Assembly (NCBI GenBank): GCA_021820845.1
Contig: JAKADC010000004.1
Location: 1-64,000, forward strand
Direction of reading: 5' to 3'
Origin: Pseudomonadota bacterium
Lineage (GTDB): Bacteria > Pseudomonadota > Gammaproteobacteria > Burkholderiales > Thiobacillaceae
DNA: 64,000 bases
The notes below the pieces were generated by a model. That model had not been told where the DNA came from, searched no databases, and was given only the letters and a program-made list of their open reading frames with translations. Positions 24,240 to 33,476 of this stretch are shown piece by piece; within the stretch, counting starts at the first letter, position 1, and each line of letters starts with the position of its first letter. The position numbers were made by a program, and so were the translations under genes.

Positions 24240-26975
24240 TCAGCGCGCCTCCGCGGCCTCCCGTGCCTGCTTCGACGCCCCGTTCGTGCCTGGCGCGATG
24301 CCCTTGCGGAGAAACTCGGCGAACCGCTCGCGCGGCAGGGGCGGGCTGTAGAAGAAGCCCTGAATTTCATCGCAGCCGTATTCGCGCAGCCGTTCGACCT
24401 GTGCTTCGGTCTCCACGCCTTCGGCGATCACGGTGTGCCGCAGGCTTTTCGCCATCGCGATGATGGCCATGACGATCGCGGCATCGTCCGGGTTGTCCAC
24501 CATTCCGTCCACGAATGACTTGTCGATCTTGAGCTTGTTGAGCGGGAAATGCTTGAGGTAGCTCAACGAGGAATAGCCGGTGCCGAAGTCGTCGATGGCG
24601 AGCGTCACCCCCATGTCCTTGAGCGTGTTGAGGACTGAAATGGCCCGGGTGGCGTCCTGCATGACGACGCTTTCGGTGACCTCGATCTCCAGGAATTGCG
24701 GGGCAAGGCCCGAGGTCTTCAGGGCCGCGGAAACCTTTTCCACCGTGTGATCGATGCCGATCTGGCGCCCCGAAATATTCACCGCCATCCGCACGCCGGG
24801 CAGTCCGGCAGTCTGCCAGGCCCTGGCGTCGGTGCACGCGTTGATGAGCACCCATTCGCCTATCGGGCCGATCATTCCGCTCTCCTCGGCCAACGGAATG
24901 AACACGCTCGGCAGGATCATCCCGCGGGTAGGATGGTGCCAGCGCGCGAGGGCTTCGGCGCCGACGATCCGCCCGCTCGCGAGGTCGATCTGCGGCTGGT
25001 AATACACCTCCAGCTCGCCGCGCACCAGCGCCTGGCGCAGGTCGCTCTCCAGTTCGAGGTGCTCCATCCCGGCGGCGGTCATTTCGTTGGAGTAAAACTG
25101 GTAGCCGTTCCGCCCTTTGTCCTTCGCGCGATACATGGCGGCGTCGGCATTCTTGAGCAGGGTGCTGACGTCCTCTCCATCCTCGGGGTAGAGGCTGATG
25201 CCGATGCTGAGGCCGGTCACGATTTCATGGCCGCCGAGCGAGAACGGACGGCTGATTTCGGTCAGCATCCGCGTCGCCAGCAGCGCCGCGTCCTCGGGCT
25301 GGGCGACCCCCTTCTGGATCACCACGAACTCGTCGCCGCCCATGCGCGCGACGGTGTCTTCGCCGCGCAGGCAGCCGGTCAGGCGCTGCGCGACCTCGCG
25401 CAGCAGAAGGTCGCCCGCCTCGTGTCCCAGGGTGTCGTTGATCACCTTGAAGCGGTCGAGATCAAGAAAGAGCACCGCGACGCCGCTGCCGCTCCTGCGC
25501 GACAGCACCAGCGCCTGCTCCAGGCGGTCGCGGAACAGCAGCCGGTTCGGCAGCCCCGTGAGCGCGTCATGGTGGGCAGTGTACTCGACGCGGTCGCGGG
25601 CTTCCTTGATCGACGTGATGTCCGAGAACACGCCGATGTAATTGGCGATCGCGCCCGCGTCGTCGCGCACCACGCTGATATTGAGCCACTCCGGGTAATC
25701 GGATCCGTTCTTGCGCCGGTTCCATATCTCGCCCTGCCAGCGGCCGTGCGAATCGATCGCCCTCCACATCCGGTCGTAGTATTCGGCGTCGTGGCGGCCG
25801 GACTGCAGGAGAGACGGCTCGCGGCCCATGACCTCGTCTTCGCTGTAGCCGGTGATGCGCGTGAACGCGCGGTTCACGGCCACGATGCGTCGCGCCGCGT
25901 CGGTGATCACGACGCCCTCGCTGGTGTTTTCGAAGACCTTGGCCGCCTGGTACAGCCGCAATTCGGCGGCCTTCTGCTCGGTGATGTCCTGCACCGTTCC
26001 GACCATGCGCACGGCGTTGCCGTCGGCATCGTAGGCGATCTCCCCGCGCTCCTGGACCACGCGCTCCGAGCCGTCGGGACGCACGATGCGGTGCTCGACG
26101 CCGTACGGCTTGCCGTGCTCGCGGGCCGCCTCGAGGGCCTGCTGCACACGCGCGCGGTCGTCCGGATGAATGGTCTGGAGAAACGCCGCGAAGGTCGCGC
26201 CGAAGACTTCGCGCGAGAGGCCGAAGATGCGATAGCTGCCGTCGGACCAGCGCAGCTCGCCGGTGGCGAGGTCCCACTCCCAGCTGCCGAGGTTGGCGAT
26301 GCGCTGCGCCTCGGCGAGGCTGATCTGGCTCTGGCGCAGTTCGCGCTCGACTGCCTTGCGCGCGGTGATGTCACGATCGACGCCGCGGTAGCCGACAAGC
26401 TCTCCGCTCGGGCCGAAAACGGGAACCGCGCTGGTTTCGAGCACGACCTCATGGCCGTCCTTGTGGCGGTTGACGTTCTCGATGCCGAAGCCGGGCTCTC
26501 GCGACGCCGTGATGACGTCGAACAACATGCGCACGCGCTCGGCCTCCGCGGCGGGCATCAGGTCGAAAGGCGTCTTGCCGATCACTTCCTCGGGCGCGTA
26601 GCCCAGCAGATCCCGGATCTTCGGGCTGACATAGGTGTAGACGGTGCGTGCGTCGACCTCCCAGATCAGGTCGCTCGAACTCTCGACCAGCGCGCGGAAA
26701 CGCGCTTCGCTTTCCTTCAGTTCGGTCTGGGATTTCAGGAGCCGCCGCTCCGCCTGCCGGATGAGCACATAGGAAGCCGCGAACAGCGCGCTCGTCGACA
26801 CCACCGCAAGAACGGCGAACGGCCATACGCCGTGTCCCTCATCCGCCTCCGCGTGGCTCCAGTAGCCGCCCAGAACGCCGGCAGCCAGCACGGCCAGCAC
26901 GAGCGACAACGGCGCCAGGATGGCCAGTCTGAGGCCCGGTGTTGGAGGAGTTTCCGCTTTCACTGTTCGGTGCAC
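24240..26975 (-). CDS. PAS-PAS-PAS-GGDEF-EAL c-di-GMP turnover protein
   Basis: 911-residue protein. Order: two N-terminal membrane helices (about 17-37 and 48-70), three PAS/PAC sensor domains (about 85-210, 215-335, 340-460), a GGDEF domain with intact RMGGDEF and an I-site RGED five residues before it, and an EAL domain with AEALARWHHP. Both catalytic halves look competent, so it could make or break c-di-GMP depending on signal. PAS domains often sense redox or oxygen. The start is a GTG at 26975; another GTG at 26963 is possible and no clear ribosome site separates them. Confidence 0.9.
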   Translation of the reverse strand: MHRTVKAETPPTPGLRLAILAPLSLVLAVLAAGVLGGYWSHAEADEGHGVWPFAVLAVVSTSALFAASYVLIRQAERRLLKSQTELKESEARFRALVESSSDLIWEVDARTVYTYVSPKIRDLLGYAPEEVIGKTPFDLMPAAEAERVRMLFDVITASREPGFGIENVNRHKDGHEVVLETSAVPVFGPSGELVGYRGVDRDITARKAVERELRQSQISLAEAQRIANLGSWEWDLATGELRWSDGSYRIFGLSREVFGATFAAFLQTIHPDDRARVQQALEAAREHGKPYGVEHRIVRPDGSERVVQERGEIAYDADGNAVRMVGTVQDITEQKAAELRLYQAAKVFENTSEGVVITDAARRIVAVNRAFTRITGYSEDEVMGREPSLLQSGRHDAEYYDRMWRAIDSHGRWQGEIWNRRKNGSDYPEWLNISVVRDDAGAIANYIGVFSDITSIKEARDRVEYTAHHDALTGLPNRLLFRDRLEQALVLSRRSGSGVAVLFLDLDRFKVINDTLGHEAGDLLLREVAQRLTGCLRGEDTVARMGGDEFVVIQKGVAQPEDAALLATRMLTEISRPFSLGGHEIVTGLSIGISLYPEDGEDVSTLLKNADAAMYRAKDKGRNGYQFYSNEMTAAGMEHLELESDLRQALVRGELEVYYQPQIDLASGRIVGAEALARWHHPTRGMILPSVFIPLAEESGMIGPIGEWVLINACTDARAWQTAGLPGVRMAVNISGRQIGIDHTVEKVSAALKTSGLAPQFLEIEVTESVVMQDATRAISVLNTLKDMGVTLAIDDFGTGYSSLSYLKHFPLNKLKIDKSFVDGMVDNPDDAAIVMAIIAMAKSLRHTVIAEGVETEAQVERLREYGCDEIQGFFYSPPLPRERFAEFLRKGIAPGTNGASKQAREAAEAR

Positions 26976-27040
26976 CTGCAGGCCCTGTCCGGTTGTGCCG
27001 CCGCCGTTCGGCAGCGGGCACGCAAGGGGCGCGATCCGTC

Positions 27041-27083
27041 AAAAAGACGCCCGGCGACCCGGCGAGCCGGCGGCCCCGGGCGT
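27041..27083 (-). terminator. Rho-independent terminator after cbbO2
   Basis: On the minus strand, ACGCCCGG (27076-27083) pairs with CCGGGCGT (27047-27054), a smaller CCGGC/GCCGG stem lies inside, and a CTTTTT tract follows (27041-27046). It lies about 150 bases past the cbbO2 stop and ends the cbbM-cbbQ2-cbbO2 operon. Nothing else is seen in the 26976-27236 gap. Confidence 0.7.
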
Positions 27084-27236
27084 TCCCGCCAAGGCAGCCG
27101 GCTGGACGAATCGTATGGCTCATAACGGCTGCGACGCAAACAACTTTATTCAATACAGCCGCTTATGTCTCTGCCCGGTGGACGCTCGCGGCAACGGCGG
27201 GTGGGAGACGCCGGCTGCGGCAAACTGAGCAGCGCG

Positions 27237-29528
27237 CTACTTCGTCAGCGCCATGAAGAGCGCAGGCAGTTTTTCCGGCAGCCGCTCGACGCGGTCGACG
27301 ACCGTGTACTGGCGACCGAAGATGTCGCCGACATATTCGTCGGCCCTCGCGTCGAGGCTGATGCAGTAGGTGAAGATATCGTCCTGTTCGAGCTCCTTCA
27401 CCGCCTGCCGGGCGTCCTCGACGAGCAGGCGCTCGTCGTGCGCGTCGACGTCGGACGGCCTGCCGTCGGTGAGGACGAGCATGAGCTTCTTGTCGGCACG
27501 CCGCGCCGCGAGATAGTGGCCGGCGTGGCGCATCGCCGCACCCATGCGCGTGGAGTAGCCCGCTTCCATCGCAGCCAGGCGCGCCTTGACCTCGTCGTTC
27601 CAGTGTTCGCCGTAGCCCTTGACGTGGAGATAGCGCACGTCGTGGCGCGTGTTGGAGTGGAAGCCCGCGATGGCGAACGGGTCGCCGAGCTTCTCGATCG
27701 CCCACGCCAGGAGCGATACCGCTTCCTGCGAGAGCTCGAGGATGGTCTGGCCGGAACCCGGCGCCTTCTCGTTGAGCGATTCCGACAGATCGAGCAGCAG
27801 CATCACGGCGATATCGCGGCCGGAGGTCCTGTGGCTCATGTTGATGCGCGGATCGGGGGTGGCGCCGCTCTTGAAGTCGATCAGCGAGCGGATGGCGACG
27901 TCGAGGTCGAGTTCGCTGCCTTCCTCCTGGTAGCGGATGCGCACCTTGTCCTGCGGTTTCAAGAGGTCGAGCAGCTTCTTCAGCTGCTTGGCGAGCGCGC
28001 CGTGCTTGGCGAGCAGGCGGTCGATGTCGGCGGCGTTCCCGGCGGGATGCAGCGCCTCGTAGACGCTGACCCAGTCCGGACGATAGGTCTGGCTGCCGTA
28101 ATCCCACTCGGGATAGTGGCGCGGCGGCAGGCCGCGGATTTCTTCGCCCGGCTCGATCTTGCGCTGCGCGTCGAAGGCCTCTTCCTCGTCGCCTTCCTCG
28201 ATGAATTTCCATAGCTGGCGGTTGTCGTCCCGGTAGTCGACGACGGTGTCGGCGAAGTGGATCTTTGCGAACTGGTCGCTCGCGCGCCGGGTCCTGGCGA
28301 CGTAGCTCAGCGCAAGCGAGGCCATTTCCTGCGTCGACGATTCGCCTTGCGCCATGACGGCGTGGAAGCGCTGCACGGCATCGAGCAGGTCGGCGTCGAC
28401 GTAGCCATGGCCGGGGTCGAGCAGCGCGCGCGACAGCATGGCGAGACGATGGCGCAGGCACGAGGTCGTTTCCGGGTCGCACGCATCTGCCGACGGCTTC
28501 GGATGCAGCGCGAGAAAGAGCGGGCCGAGGCCGGGGTATTCGCGAATCAGCAGCGTTTCGATGCGGCAGTCCTCGAAGAACTCGACCGCCATGCGCTGGA
28601 ACGGGCTCCAGTTGTCGGCGATCTGCGCCTCGGACCAGCGGCGGTGGCCGACGATGTGGGCGAGCACGGCACGGTAGCGGTCGAGGCCGCGGATGCGGAC
28701 GGGCTCCCCGCCCGTATCCGCGGCGACGACGAGATCGTCGTAGACGTCGGGCACGCGAATGCCGAGCTTGTCGTAGTACGGCACCGGCTTGCGGATTTCA
28801 TCGAACGCCGTCGAGTAGGGCACGAGGTGATCGTGATCGCGCCACAGGCCGCGCAGGTAAAGGTCAAGCTTGCGTTCGACGTCGGCAAGCAGGGTGCCGT
28901 GGCGTTCGCGTTGCAGCACGGCGCGGGCGTCGGCCGACTGGAGGCCGAAGTAATCCTTCTGCCGCTCGGGGTGGGTGCGATAGTTGCGGATGCCGTATTC
29001 GACCCAGTTCTTCAGGCCGGCGAGCGAAAGCTGATGGAGCAGGGCCGGCGCCTGCGCGAGAAATTCCGGCAGGCCGGGGCTCGGGAACGTGGTGTGGTGG
29101 CCATGGATCGATCCGGTGGTCCGCTCCATGAAGTCGAGGGTGACGTCGAGGTAGTCCTGCAACAGTTCCTGCGACTGCAATCGCTTCGCCACCGACGCCA
29201 CGGTTTGCAGAAAGGGGGCGATGGCGCGGCCGTTGGGCGATTTCTGCATGCGCTGGATCAGCGCCATCACCGAGGGCAGCGCCGATTCACCCACCGCCTT
29301 CGCGGCGGACGGCCACTCCTCCATGAAGGCGAGCATCGGCTCGACGCCGCGGCCGAGCTTGCCGATGACGCGTCCCGCTTCGAGATAGGCAGCGAAGCCT
29401 TCGGGCGTGAGCACCGCCAAGGCTTCGGCCACGAGGTCGTCGAACACCGCTTCCACCTGCGCGAAGCGGGTGTCGAGCCGCGTCCAGTACGCAGCCATGA
29501 GGGGGTGCCGGTATTCGGTTTCGGTCAT
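27237..29528 (-). CDS. cbbO: CbbO2, RuBisCO activase adaptor with VWA domain
   Basis: 763-residue CbbO, complete here. The N-terminal helical part (1-about 540) is followed by a von Willebrand A domain with the metal-binding DLSES at residues 580-584 (DxSxS), then TDGRPSD. CbbO binds form II RuBisCO through this site and links it to the CbbQ ring that removes inhibitors. Start ATG at 29528 follows GAGAGGAAC; the longer frame was rejected. It ends the cbbM-cbbQ2-cbbO2 operon, 48 bp after cbbQ2 with a hairpin in the gap. It resembles but clearly differs from the copy at the left edge, so each RuBisCO form has its own adaptor. Confidence 0.95.
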   Translation of the reverse strand: MTETEYRHPLMAAYWTRLDTRFAQVEAVFDDLVAEALAVLTPEGFAAYLEAGRVIGKLGRGVEPMLAFMEEWPSAAKAVGESALPSVMALIQRMQKSPNGRAIAPFLQTVASVAKRLQSQELLQDYLDVTLDFMERTTGSIHGHHTTFPSPGLPEFLAQAPALLHQLSLAGLKNWVEYGIRNYRTHPERQKDYFGLQSADARAVLQRERHGTLLADVERKLDLYLRGLWRDHDHLVPYSTAFDEIRKPVPYYDKLGIRVPDVYDDLVVAADTGGEPVRIRGLDRYRAVLAHIVGHRRWSEAQIADNWSPFQRMAVEFFEDCRIETLLIREYPGLGPLFLALHPKPSADACDPETTSCLRHRLAMLSRALLDPGHGYVDADLLDAVQRFHAVMAQGESSTQEMASLALSYVARTRRASDQFAKIHFADTVVDYRDDNRQLWKFIEEGDEEEAFDAQRKIEPGEEIRGLPPRHYPEWDYGSQTYRPDWVSVYEALHPAGNAADIDRLLAKHGALAKQLKKLLDLLKPQDKVRIRYQEEGSELDLDVAIRSLIDFKSGATPDPRINMSHRTSGRDIAVMLLLDLSESLNEKAPGSGQTILELSQEAVSLLAWAIEKLGDPFAIAGFHSNTRHDVRYLHVKGYGEHWNDEVKARLAAMEAGYSTRMGAAMRHAGHYLAARRADKKLMLVLTDGRPSDVDAHDERLLVEDARQAVKELEQDDIFTYCISLDARADEYVGDIFGRQYTVVDRVERLPEKLPALFMALTK

Positions 29529-29540
29529 ATCCGTTCCTCT

Positions 29541-29562
29541 CCGCCTGCCTGCCTGCAGGCGG
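29541..29562 (-). other. 8-bp hairpin in the cbbQ2-cbbO2 gap
   Basis: CCGCCTGC (29541-29548) pairs with GCAGGCGG (29555-29562) over a 6-base loop. It lies just before the cbbO2 ribosome site on the transcript and may limit cbbO2 translation or stabilise the message. Confidence 0.5.
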
Positions 29563-29576
29563 GGAAGAGATGCCAA

Positions 29577-30380
29577 TCAGGCAAACGTCGCGTCGATGGC
29601 GTGGTCGAGCGTTTCGCGGATGTCGGCGTCGTCGGTGATCGGCCGCACCAGCGCCATGCGGCAGGCGTCCGTCGGCGCGACGCCGTCCTTGATCAGCGTG
29701 GCCGCGTACACCAGCAGGCGGGTGGAAACGCCTTCGTCGAGCCCATGTCCCTTGAGCGCGCGCGCGACGCCGCCGATCTTCACCAGGCGCGCGGCGACCG
29801 CTTCGTCCGCGCCGGTTTCCTGCGCAACGATCCGCGCTTCCAGCGCCGCGTCCGGATAGTCGAAGTCGAACGCGGTGAAGCGCTGCTTGGTCGACTGCTT
29901 CAGGTCCTTCATCAGCGTCTGGTAGCCGGGATTGTAGGAAATCACCAGCTGGAAGTCGGGGTGCGCGTGGATCAGCTCGCCCTTCTTGTCGAGCGGCAGC
30001 GTGCGGCGGTGGTCGGTGAGCGGATGGATCACCACGGTGGTGTCCTGGCGCGCCTCGACGATCTCGTCGAGATAGCAGATCGCGCCGATGCGCGCGGCGG
30101 TGGTGAGCGGCCCGTCGATCCAGCGGGTGCCGTTCGCTTCGAGCAGATAGCGCCCGACGAGGTCCGACGCGGTCATGTCCTCGTTGCACGCGACGGTGAT
30201 GAGCGGCTTGCCGAGTTTCCACGCCATGTATTCGACGAAGCGCGACTTGCCGCAGCCGGTCGGTCCTTTCACCATCACCGGCAGGCGGTTGCGGTAGGCG
30301 GCTTCGTAGAGCGCGACTTCGTTCTTCTGCGGCTGATAGAAGGGCGCCTGCTGAACCTGGTATTGCGCTTTGTCCGTCAT
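29577..30380 (-). CDS. cbbQ: CbbQ2, AAA+ activase of form II RuBisCO
   Basis: 267-residue MoxR-type AAA+ ATPase. Walker A GPTGCGKS is at residues 39-46 and Walker [11 protein letters not shown] at about 103-111. It is closely similar to CbbQ1 at 1462-2265 (shared [15 protein letters not shown] and [10 protein letters not shown]). It forms the hexameric motor of the CbbQO activase for CbbM. The ATG at 30380 matches the paralogue's N-terminus; a much longer frame that runs into cbbM was rejected. It lies downstream of a strong terminator that separates it from cbbM. Confidence 0.95.
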   Translation of the reverse strand: MTDKAQYQVQQAPFYQPQKNEVALYEAAYRNRLPVMVKGPTGCGKSRFVEYMAWKLGKPLITVACNEDMTASDLVGRYLLEANGTRWIDGPLTTAARIGAICYLDEIVEARQDTTVVIHPLTDHRRTLPLDKKGELIHAHPDFQLVISYNPGYQTLMKDLKQSTKQRFTAFDFDYPDAALEARIVAQETGADEAVAARLVKIGGVARALKGHGLDEGVSTRLLVYAATLIKDGVAPTDACRMALVRPITDDADIRETLDHAIDATFA

Positions 30381-30400
30381 CTTCGTTTCCTCGCGGGGAG

Positions 30401-30430
30401 AAAAAAACGCCCCCGGAAAGCCGGGGGCGT
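30401..30430 (-). terminator. Rho-independent terminator between cbbM and cbbQ2
   Basis: Perfect 9-bp GC stem CGCCCCCGG (30408-30416) and CCGGGGGCG (30421-30429), loop AAAG, followed on the minus strand by T7 (30401-30407). It lies about 80 bases past the cbbM stop and 20 bases before cbbQ2. It mirrors the terminator after cbbS. Confidence 0.9.
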
Positions 30431-30482
30431 GTAGTGCGGGACGGCTCTCCACGGCTAGGAGATCGCTTCGAGCCTGGCCCGC

Positions 30483-30503
30483 GCGGGGATTTTCCATCCC
30501 CGC
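30483..30503 (-). other. Hairpin directly after cbbM
   Basis: GCGGGGAT (30483-30490) pairs with ATCCCCGC (30496-30503) over a 5-base loop, 4 bases past the cbbM stop and with no U-tract. It is likely a 3'-end stability hairpin for the abundant cbbM message. Confidence 0.55.
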
Positions 30504-30507
30504 TTGC

Positions 30508-31887
30508 TTATTTGTGCACGCCCAGCTTCTCGCGCCAGCCCGGGAAGAGCTTGTCGGCGTCGCCCGGAAAGGACTCGAACGCGCGGGCGAATTCCTTGTG
30601 CTCCTTGGCGAACTCGATCGGGTCGGCACCCGACTTCCAGCACTCGTACGACTGGCGCAGCGAGATCGCGCCGGCGGCCGGGGAGTCGATGTGGCCGTAG
30701 GCGCCGCCGCCGGCGGTGTTGATGACGTTGCCGTGGCCCAGGTTCTCGAAGAAGCCGGGCAGGCGCAGCGCGTTCATGCCGCCGGAGATGATCGGGGTGG
30801 TGGGCTTCATGCCATACCACTTCTGGAAGTAGACCGGGCCCTGGCACTCGTCGCGCTCGATCATGTAGGCGATGATCTTGTCGTCGCCCTCGCCTTCCAT
30901 CTTGCCGTAGCCCATGGTGCCGACGTGGATGCCCGAGGCGCCCTGCAGGCGGCTCATCTTGGCGAGCACGAAGGCGGTGTAGCCGCGCTTGGCGCTGGGG
31001 CTGGTGACGGCGCCGTGGCCGGCGCGGTGATAGTGCAGGTACTGGCCGGGGTACTGGCGGCGGGCGGTGGTCACCATGCCGGGACCGCCGACGTAGCCGT
31101 CGACCAGGAAGGCGAGCTTGTCGGCGTCGGGGCCGAAGGTTTCCAGCGCGAAGTCGGCGCGGGCGCACATCTCATAGTGGTCGTCGGCGGTGATGTTCAT
31201 CGAGAACAGCTTGGCCTGGCCGGTTTCGTCCTGCGCGCGCTTCATGGCGTCGTACACCAGCGGCAGGGTCTTCTTGATCGGGGCGAACACCTGGTTGCCC
31301 TGCGGCTCGTCGTTCTTGATGAAGTCGCCGCCCAGCCAGAACTGGTAGGCCGCGTGGGCGAACGGCTCGGGGCGCAGGCCCAGCTTGGGCTTGATGATGG
31401 TGCCGGCGATGTAGCCGCCGTTCTCGACCGGGCGGCCGAGGATGCGCCACAGGTCGGAGATGTCCTTGGAGGGGCCGTCGAACATCTGGATCACGCGCTC
31501 GGGCACGTAGAAGTCGATCATCTTGGCATGTTCGATGTCGCCCATGCCCTGGTTGTTGCCGATCGTCAGGGTCAGGAACGAGACCAGCATGAAGCGGCCG
31601 TCGGTGACGTTGCGGTCGAACAGGTCGATCGGATAGGCGATCCGCATGTCCTCGGTGGCTTCGTCGATGTGATAGACCAGCGCGTCGACGCCCTTGGTGA
31701 ACTCGTCGGTGGTGGAAACCTCGACGTTGGTGCCGGTCGACGACTCGGCGGCGAAGTGCGCCGCGGCTTCCAGATAGCCATGGCCCGACTTGGGCTTCAT
31801 CTTGTAGGCGACGAGGATGTGCTTGCCACCCTTGACCAGGTCTTCCTCTTTCAGGCTGAGGTCGGCGTAACGTGCGGATTGATCCAT
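30508..31887 (-). CDS. cbbM: Form II RuBisCO
   Basis: 459-residue form II RuBisCO, active as a homodimer or multiple of it without small subunits, suited to high CO2 and low oxygen. Catalytic residues keep canonical numbers: K166 in TIIKPKLGL, carbamylated K191 with D193 and E194 in FIKNDE, and [11 protein letters not shown] containing the loop-6 lysine. The ATG at 31887 follows GCAGGAGCAAGC. The gene has its own activase pair, cbbQ2 and cbbO2, downstream, and a divergent regulator, cbbR3, upstream. Together with form I, it gives the cell flexibility across CO2 and oxygen levels. Confidence 0.98.
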   Translation of the reverse strand: MDQSARYADLSLKEEDLVKGGKHILVAYKMKPKSGHGYLEAAAHFAAESSTGTNVEVSTTDEFTKGVDALVYHIDEATEDMRIAYPIDLFDRNVTDGRFMLVSFLTLTIGNNQGMGDIEHAKMIDFYVPERVIQMFDGPSKDISDLWRILGRPVENGGYIAGTIIKPKLGLRPEPFAHAAYQFWLGGDFIKNDEPQGNQVFAPIKKTLPLVYDAMKRAQDETGQAKLFSMNITADDHYEMCARADFALETFGPDADKLAFLVDGYVGGPGMVTTARRQYPGQYLHYHRAGHGAVTSPSAKRGYTAFVLAKMSRLQGASGIHVGTMGYGKMEGEGDDKIIAYMIERDECQGPVYFQKWYGMKPTTPIISGGMNALRLPGFFENLGHGNVINTAGGGAYGHIDSPAAGAISLRQSYECWKSGADPIEFAKEHKEFARAFESFPGDADKLFPGWREKLGVHK

Positions 31888-32024
31888 TGCTTGCTCCTGC
31901 GGTAGATAAACGAGGCTTCAGGAGCAAAGCCCCTTGACCCGACGGGGAGGGACTATACGCAGACTCTTATATAATGAATATTAAATTGTTATGATAAAAA
32001 CTATATAGACAGACTTATATATCA
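31888..32024. promoter_or_regulatory. Divergent cbbM/cbbR3 promoter region
   Basis: 137 bp, very AT-rich. Two similar blocks occur 48-50 bp apart: ACTATA (31953-31958) then CAGACTCTTATATA (31961-31974), and ACTATA (32001-32006) then CAGACTTATATAT (32011-32023). Between them run TAA-N7-TAA (31973-31985) and TAA-N7-TGA (31983-31995), two overlapping matches to the CbbR TNA-N7-TNA consensus. TATAAT occurs at 31971-31976. This is a likely CbbR3 operator array for both genes. Confidence 0.65.
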
Positions 32025-32918
32025 ATGCGCCGACTCACGCTTCGCCAATTCCGGGTGTTCGAAGCGGTCGCCCGCCATCTTTCGTTTTCGCGGGCGGCCG
32101 AGGAACTGCATCTTTCCCAGCCCGCCGTCTCGATGCAGGTGCGGGGAATCGAAGTCATCCTGGGCTTGCCGCTCACCGAGCAGCTCGGCAAGAAAATCTT
32201 CCTCACCCAGGCGGGACAGGAGGTGCTGCACGCGAGCCAGGCGATCACCGCGCGGCTGGACGATCTGCGCGCGAATCTGGCGCAGCTCCAGGGGATCGAC
32301 AGCGGCCGCCTCAACCTGGCGGTGACCTCGACCGTGAACGCCGTCGCCACCGACATCCTGGTGCGGTTTCGCGGGCAGCATCCCGGCGTGTCGATCCACC
32401 TCGGCGTCTCCAACCGCGCCGAAGTGCTCGACCTCCTCGCCGCCAACCGCATCGATCTCGCCATCATGGGCCAGGTGCCCGAGCATCTGGGCCTGGAAGC
32501 CATCCGCTTCATGGACAACCCGCTGGTGGTGATCGCGCCGCTCGATCATCCGCTCGCGCGCAAGAAAACCGTCGGCATCGAGGCGCTCGCCGCCGAATCG
32601 TTCGTGGTCCGCGAAGCCGGCTCGGGAACGCGCGCGGCGATGGAGCGCTTCTTCGCGGCGCGCGGGCTGGAAATCCGGAGCAGCATGGAAATGAACAGCA
32701 ACGAGGCGATCAAGCAGGCGGTTCAGGCCGGGCTGGGGCTCGGCGTCCTCTCGCTGCAGACGCTCGAAATGGAACGTGCGCTCAAGCGGCTCGCCGTGCT
32801 CGACGTCGAAGACTTTCCGATCATGCGCCACTGGTACGTCGTCCACCGCGCCGACAAGCGGCTTTCGCCGACGGCGCAGGCGTTCAAGGAATTCGTGCTG
32901 GCGTCCGGCGGCTCGTGA
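32025..32918 (+). CDS. cbbR: CbbR-type LysR regulator next to form II RuBisCO
   Basis: 297-residue LysR regulator. The helix-turn-helix at about residues 3-62 (LRQFRVFEAVARHLSFSRAA, LSQPAVSMQVRGIE) precedes a CbbR-type effector domain. Divergence from cbbM makes it the probable form II activator. It is the shortest of the three CbbRs in the window and lacks the C-terminal basic tail of cbbR2. There is no clear Shine-Dalgarno before the ATG at 32025, and promoter motifs lie close to the start, which fits low, autoregulated expression. Confidence 0.93.
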   Translation: MRRLTLRQFRVFEAVARHLSFSRAAEELHLSQPAVSMQVRGIEVILGLPLTEQLGKKIFLTQAGQEVLHASQAITARLDDLRANLAQLQGIDSGRLNLAVTSTVNAVATDILVRFRGQHPGVSIHLGVSNRAEVLDLLAANRIDLAIMGQVPEHLGLEAIRFMDNPLVVIAPLDHPLARKKTVGIEALAAESFVVREAGSGTRAAMERFFAARGLEIRSSMEMNSNEAIKQAVQAGLGLGVLSLQTLEMERALKRLAVLDVEDFPIMRHWYVVHRADKRLSPTAQAFKEFVLASGGS

Positions 32919-33046
32919 TGACGGCGGCCGGCTCGCCGAAGCGCGCCGCCGGGCAACCCGGGCGCGCCATTTGCGAGTAAATTTGACGGGTCATCGGCGC
33001 GTGCGCCCTTTCCGGCCCGCGCGCCCATCGTTGATGTGAGGACAGC

Positions 33047-33430
33047 ATGGAAATCAAGATCCAGCCGGCACCCAAGCGCTGCGGGTGCTCCAACCCTACC
33101 GAGAAATGCGAGGAACTGGCGCGCACGATCAAGCCGGCCAAGGTGAACCCCGACAAGGCGCTGGTGTTCGACGTGCGCCGCGAGGCCGACTACGCGGCCT
33201 CGGATGAAGTCATTCCGGGCGCGATCTGGAAGAATCCGGACAAGATCGACGCCTGGATCGGCGCGCTGCCGCGCACCCAGGACGTCGTGATCTACTCGCA
33301 ACGCGGCGGCGCGGTGTCGAACAGCGTGATCGACCGGCTGCACGCGGTGGGCGTCAAGGCGCGCTTCATCGAGGGCGGGATCGAGGCCTACAGGGCGGCC
33401 GGCGGCAGGATCGACCGCAAGCGGAGATAA
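33047..33430 (+). CDS. Rhodanese-like protein lacking the catalytic cysteine
   Basis: 127-residue rhodanese-fold protein (VFDVRREADYAASDEVIPGA, then VVIYSQRGGAVSN, and FIEGGIEAYRAAGG). The active-site loop, normally CxxGxR, starts with serine (S84), so it cannot form the usual persulfide there. Three cysteines near the N-terminus (C12, C14, C21; RCGCSNPTEKC) might bind metal or sulfur instead. The ATG at 33047 follows GTGAGGACAG. It stands alone after cbbR3. It could be a sensor or carrier that binds sulfur compounds in a sulfur oxidiser; this is a guess. Confidence 0.85.
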   Translation: MEIKIQPAPKRCGCSNPTEKCEELARTIKPAKVNPDKALVFDVRREADYAASDEVIPGAIWKNPDKIDAWIGALPRTQDVVIYSQRGGAVSNSVIDRLHAVGVKARFIEGGIEAYRAAGGRIDRKRR

Positions 33431-33476
33431 TCGCCGATCCAGCGCCGCCGTAATGGTGCCTGCGAAAAGGCGCCCG

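Noticed and set aside
30370-31905. Plus-strand open frame of about 510 codons across cbbM
   Set aside because: Antisense shadow of cbbM; the minus frame gives a full form II RuBisCO with all active-site residues.
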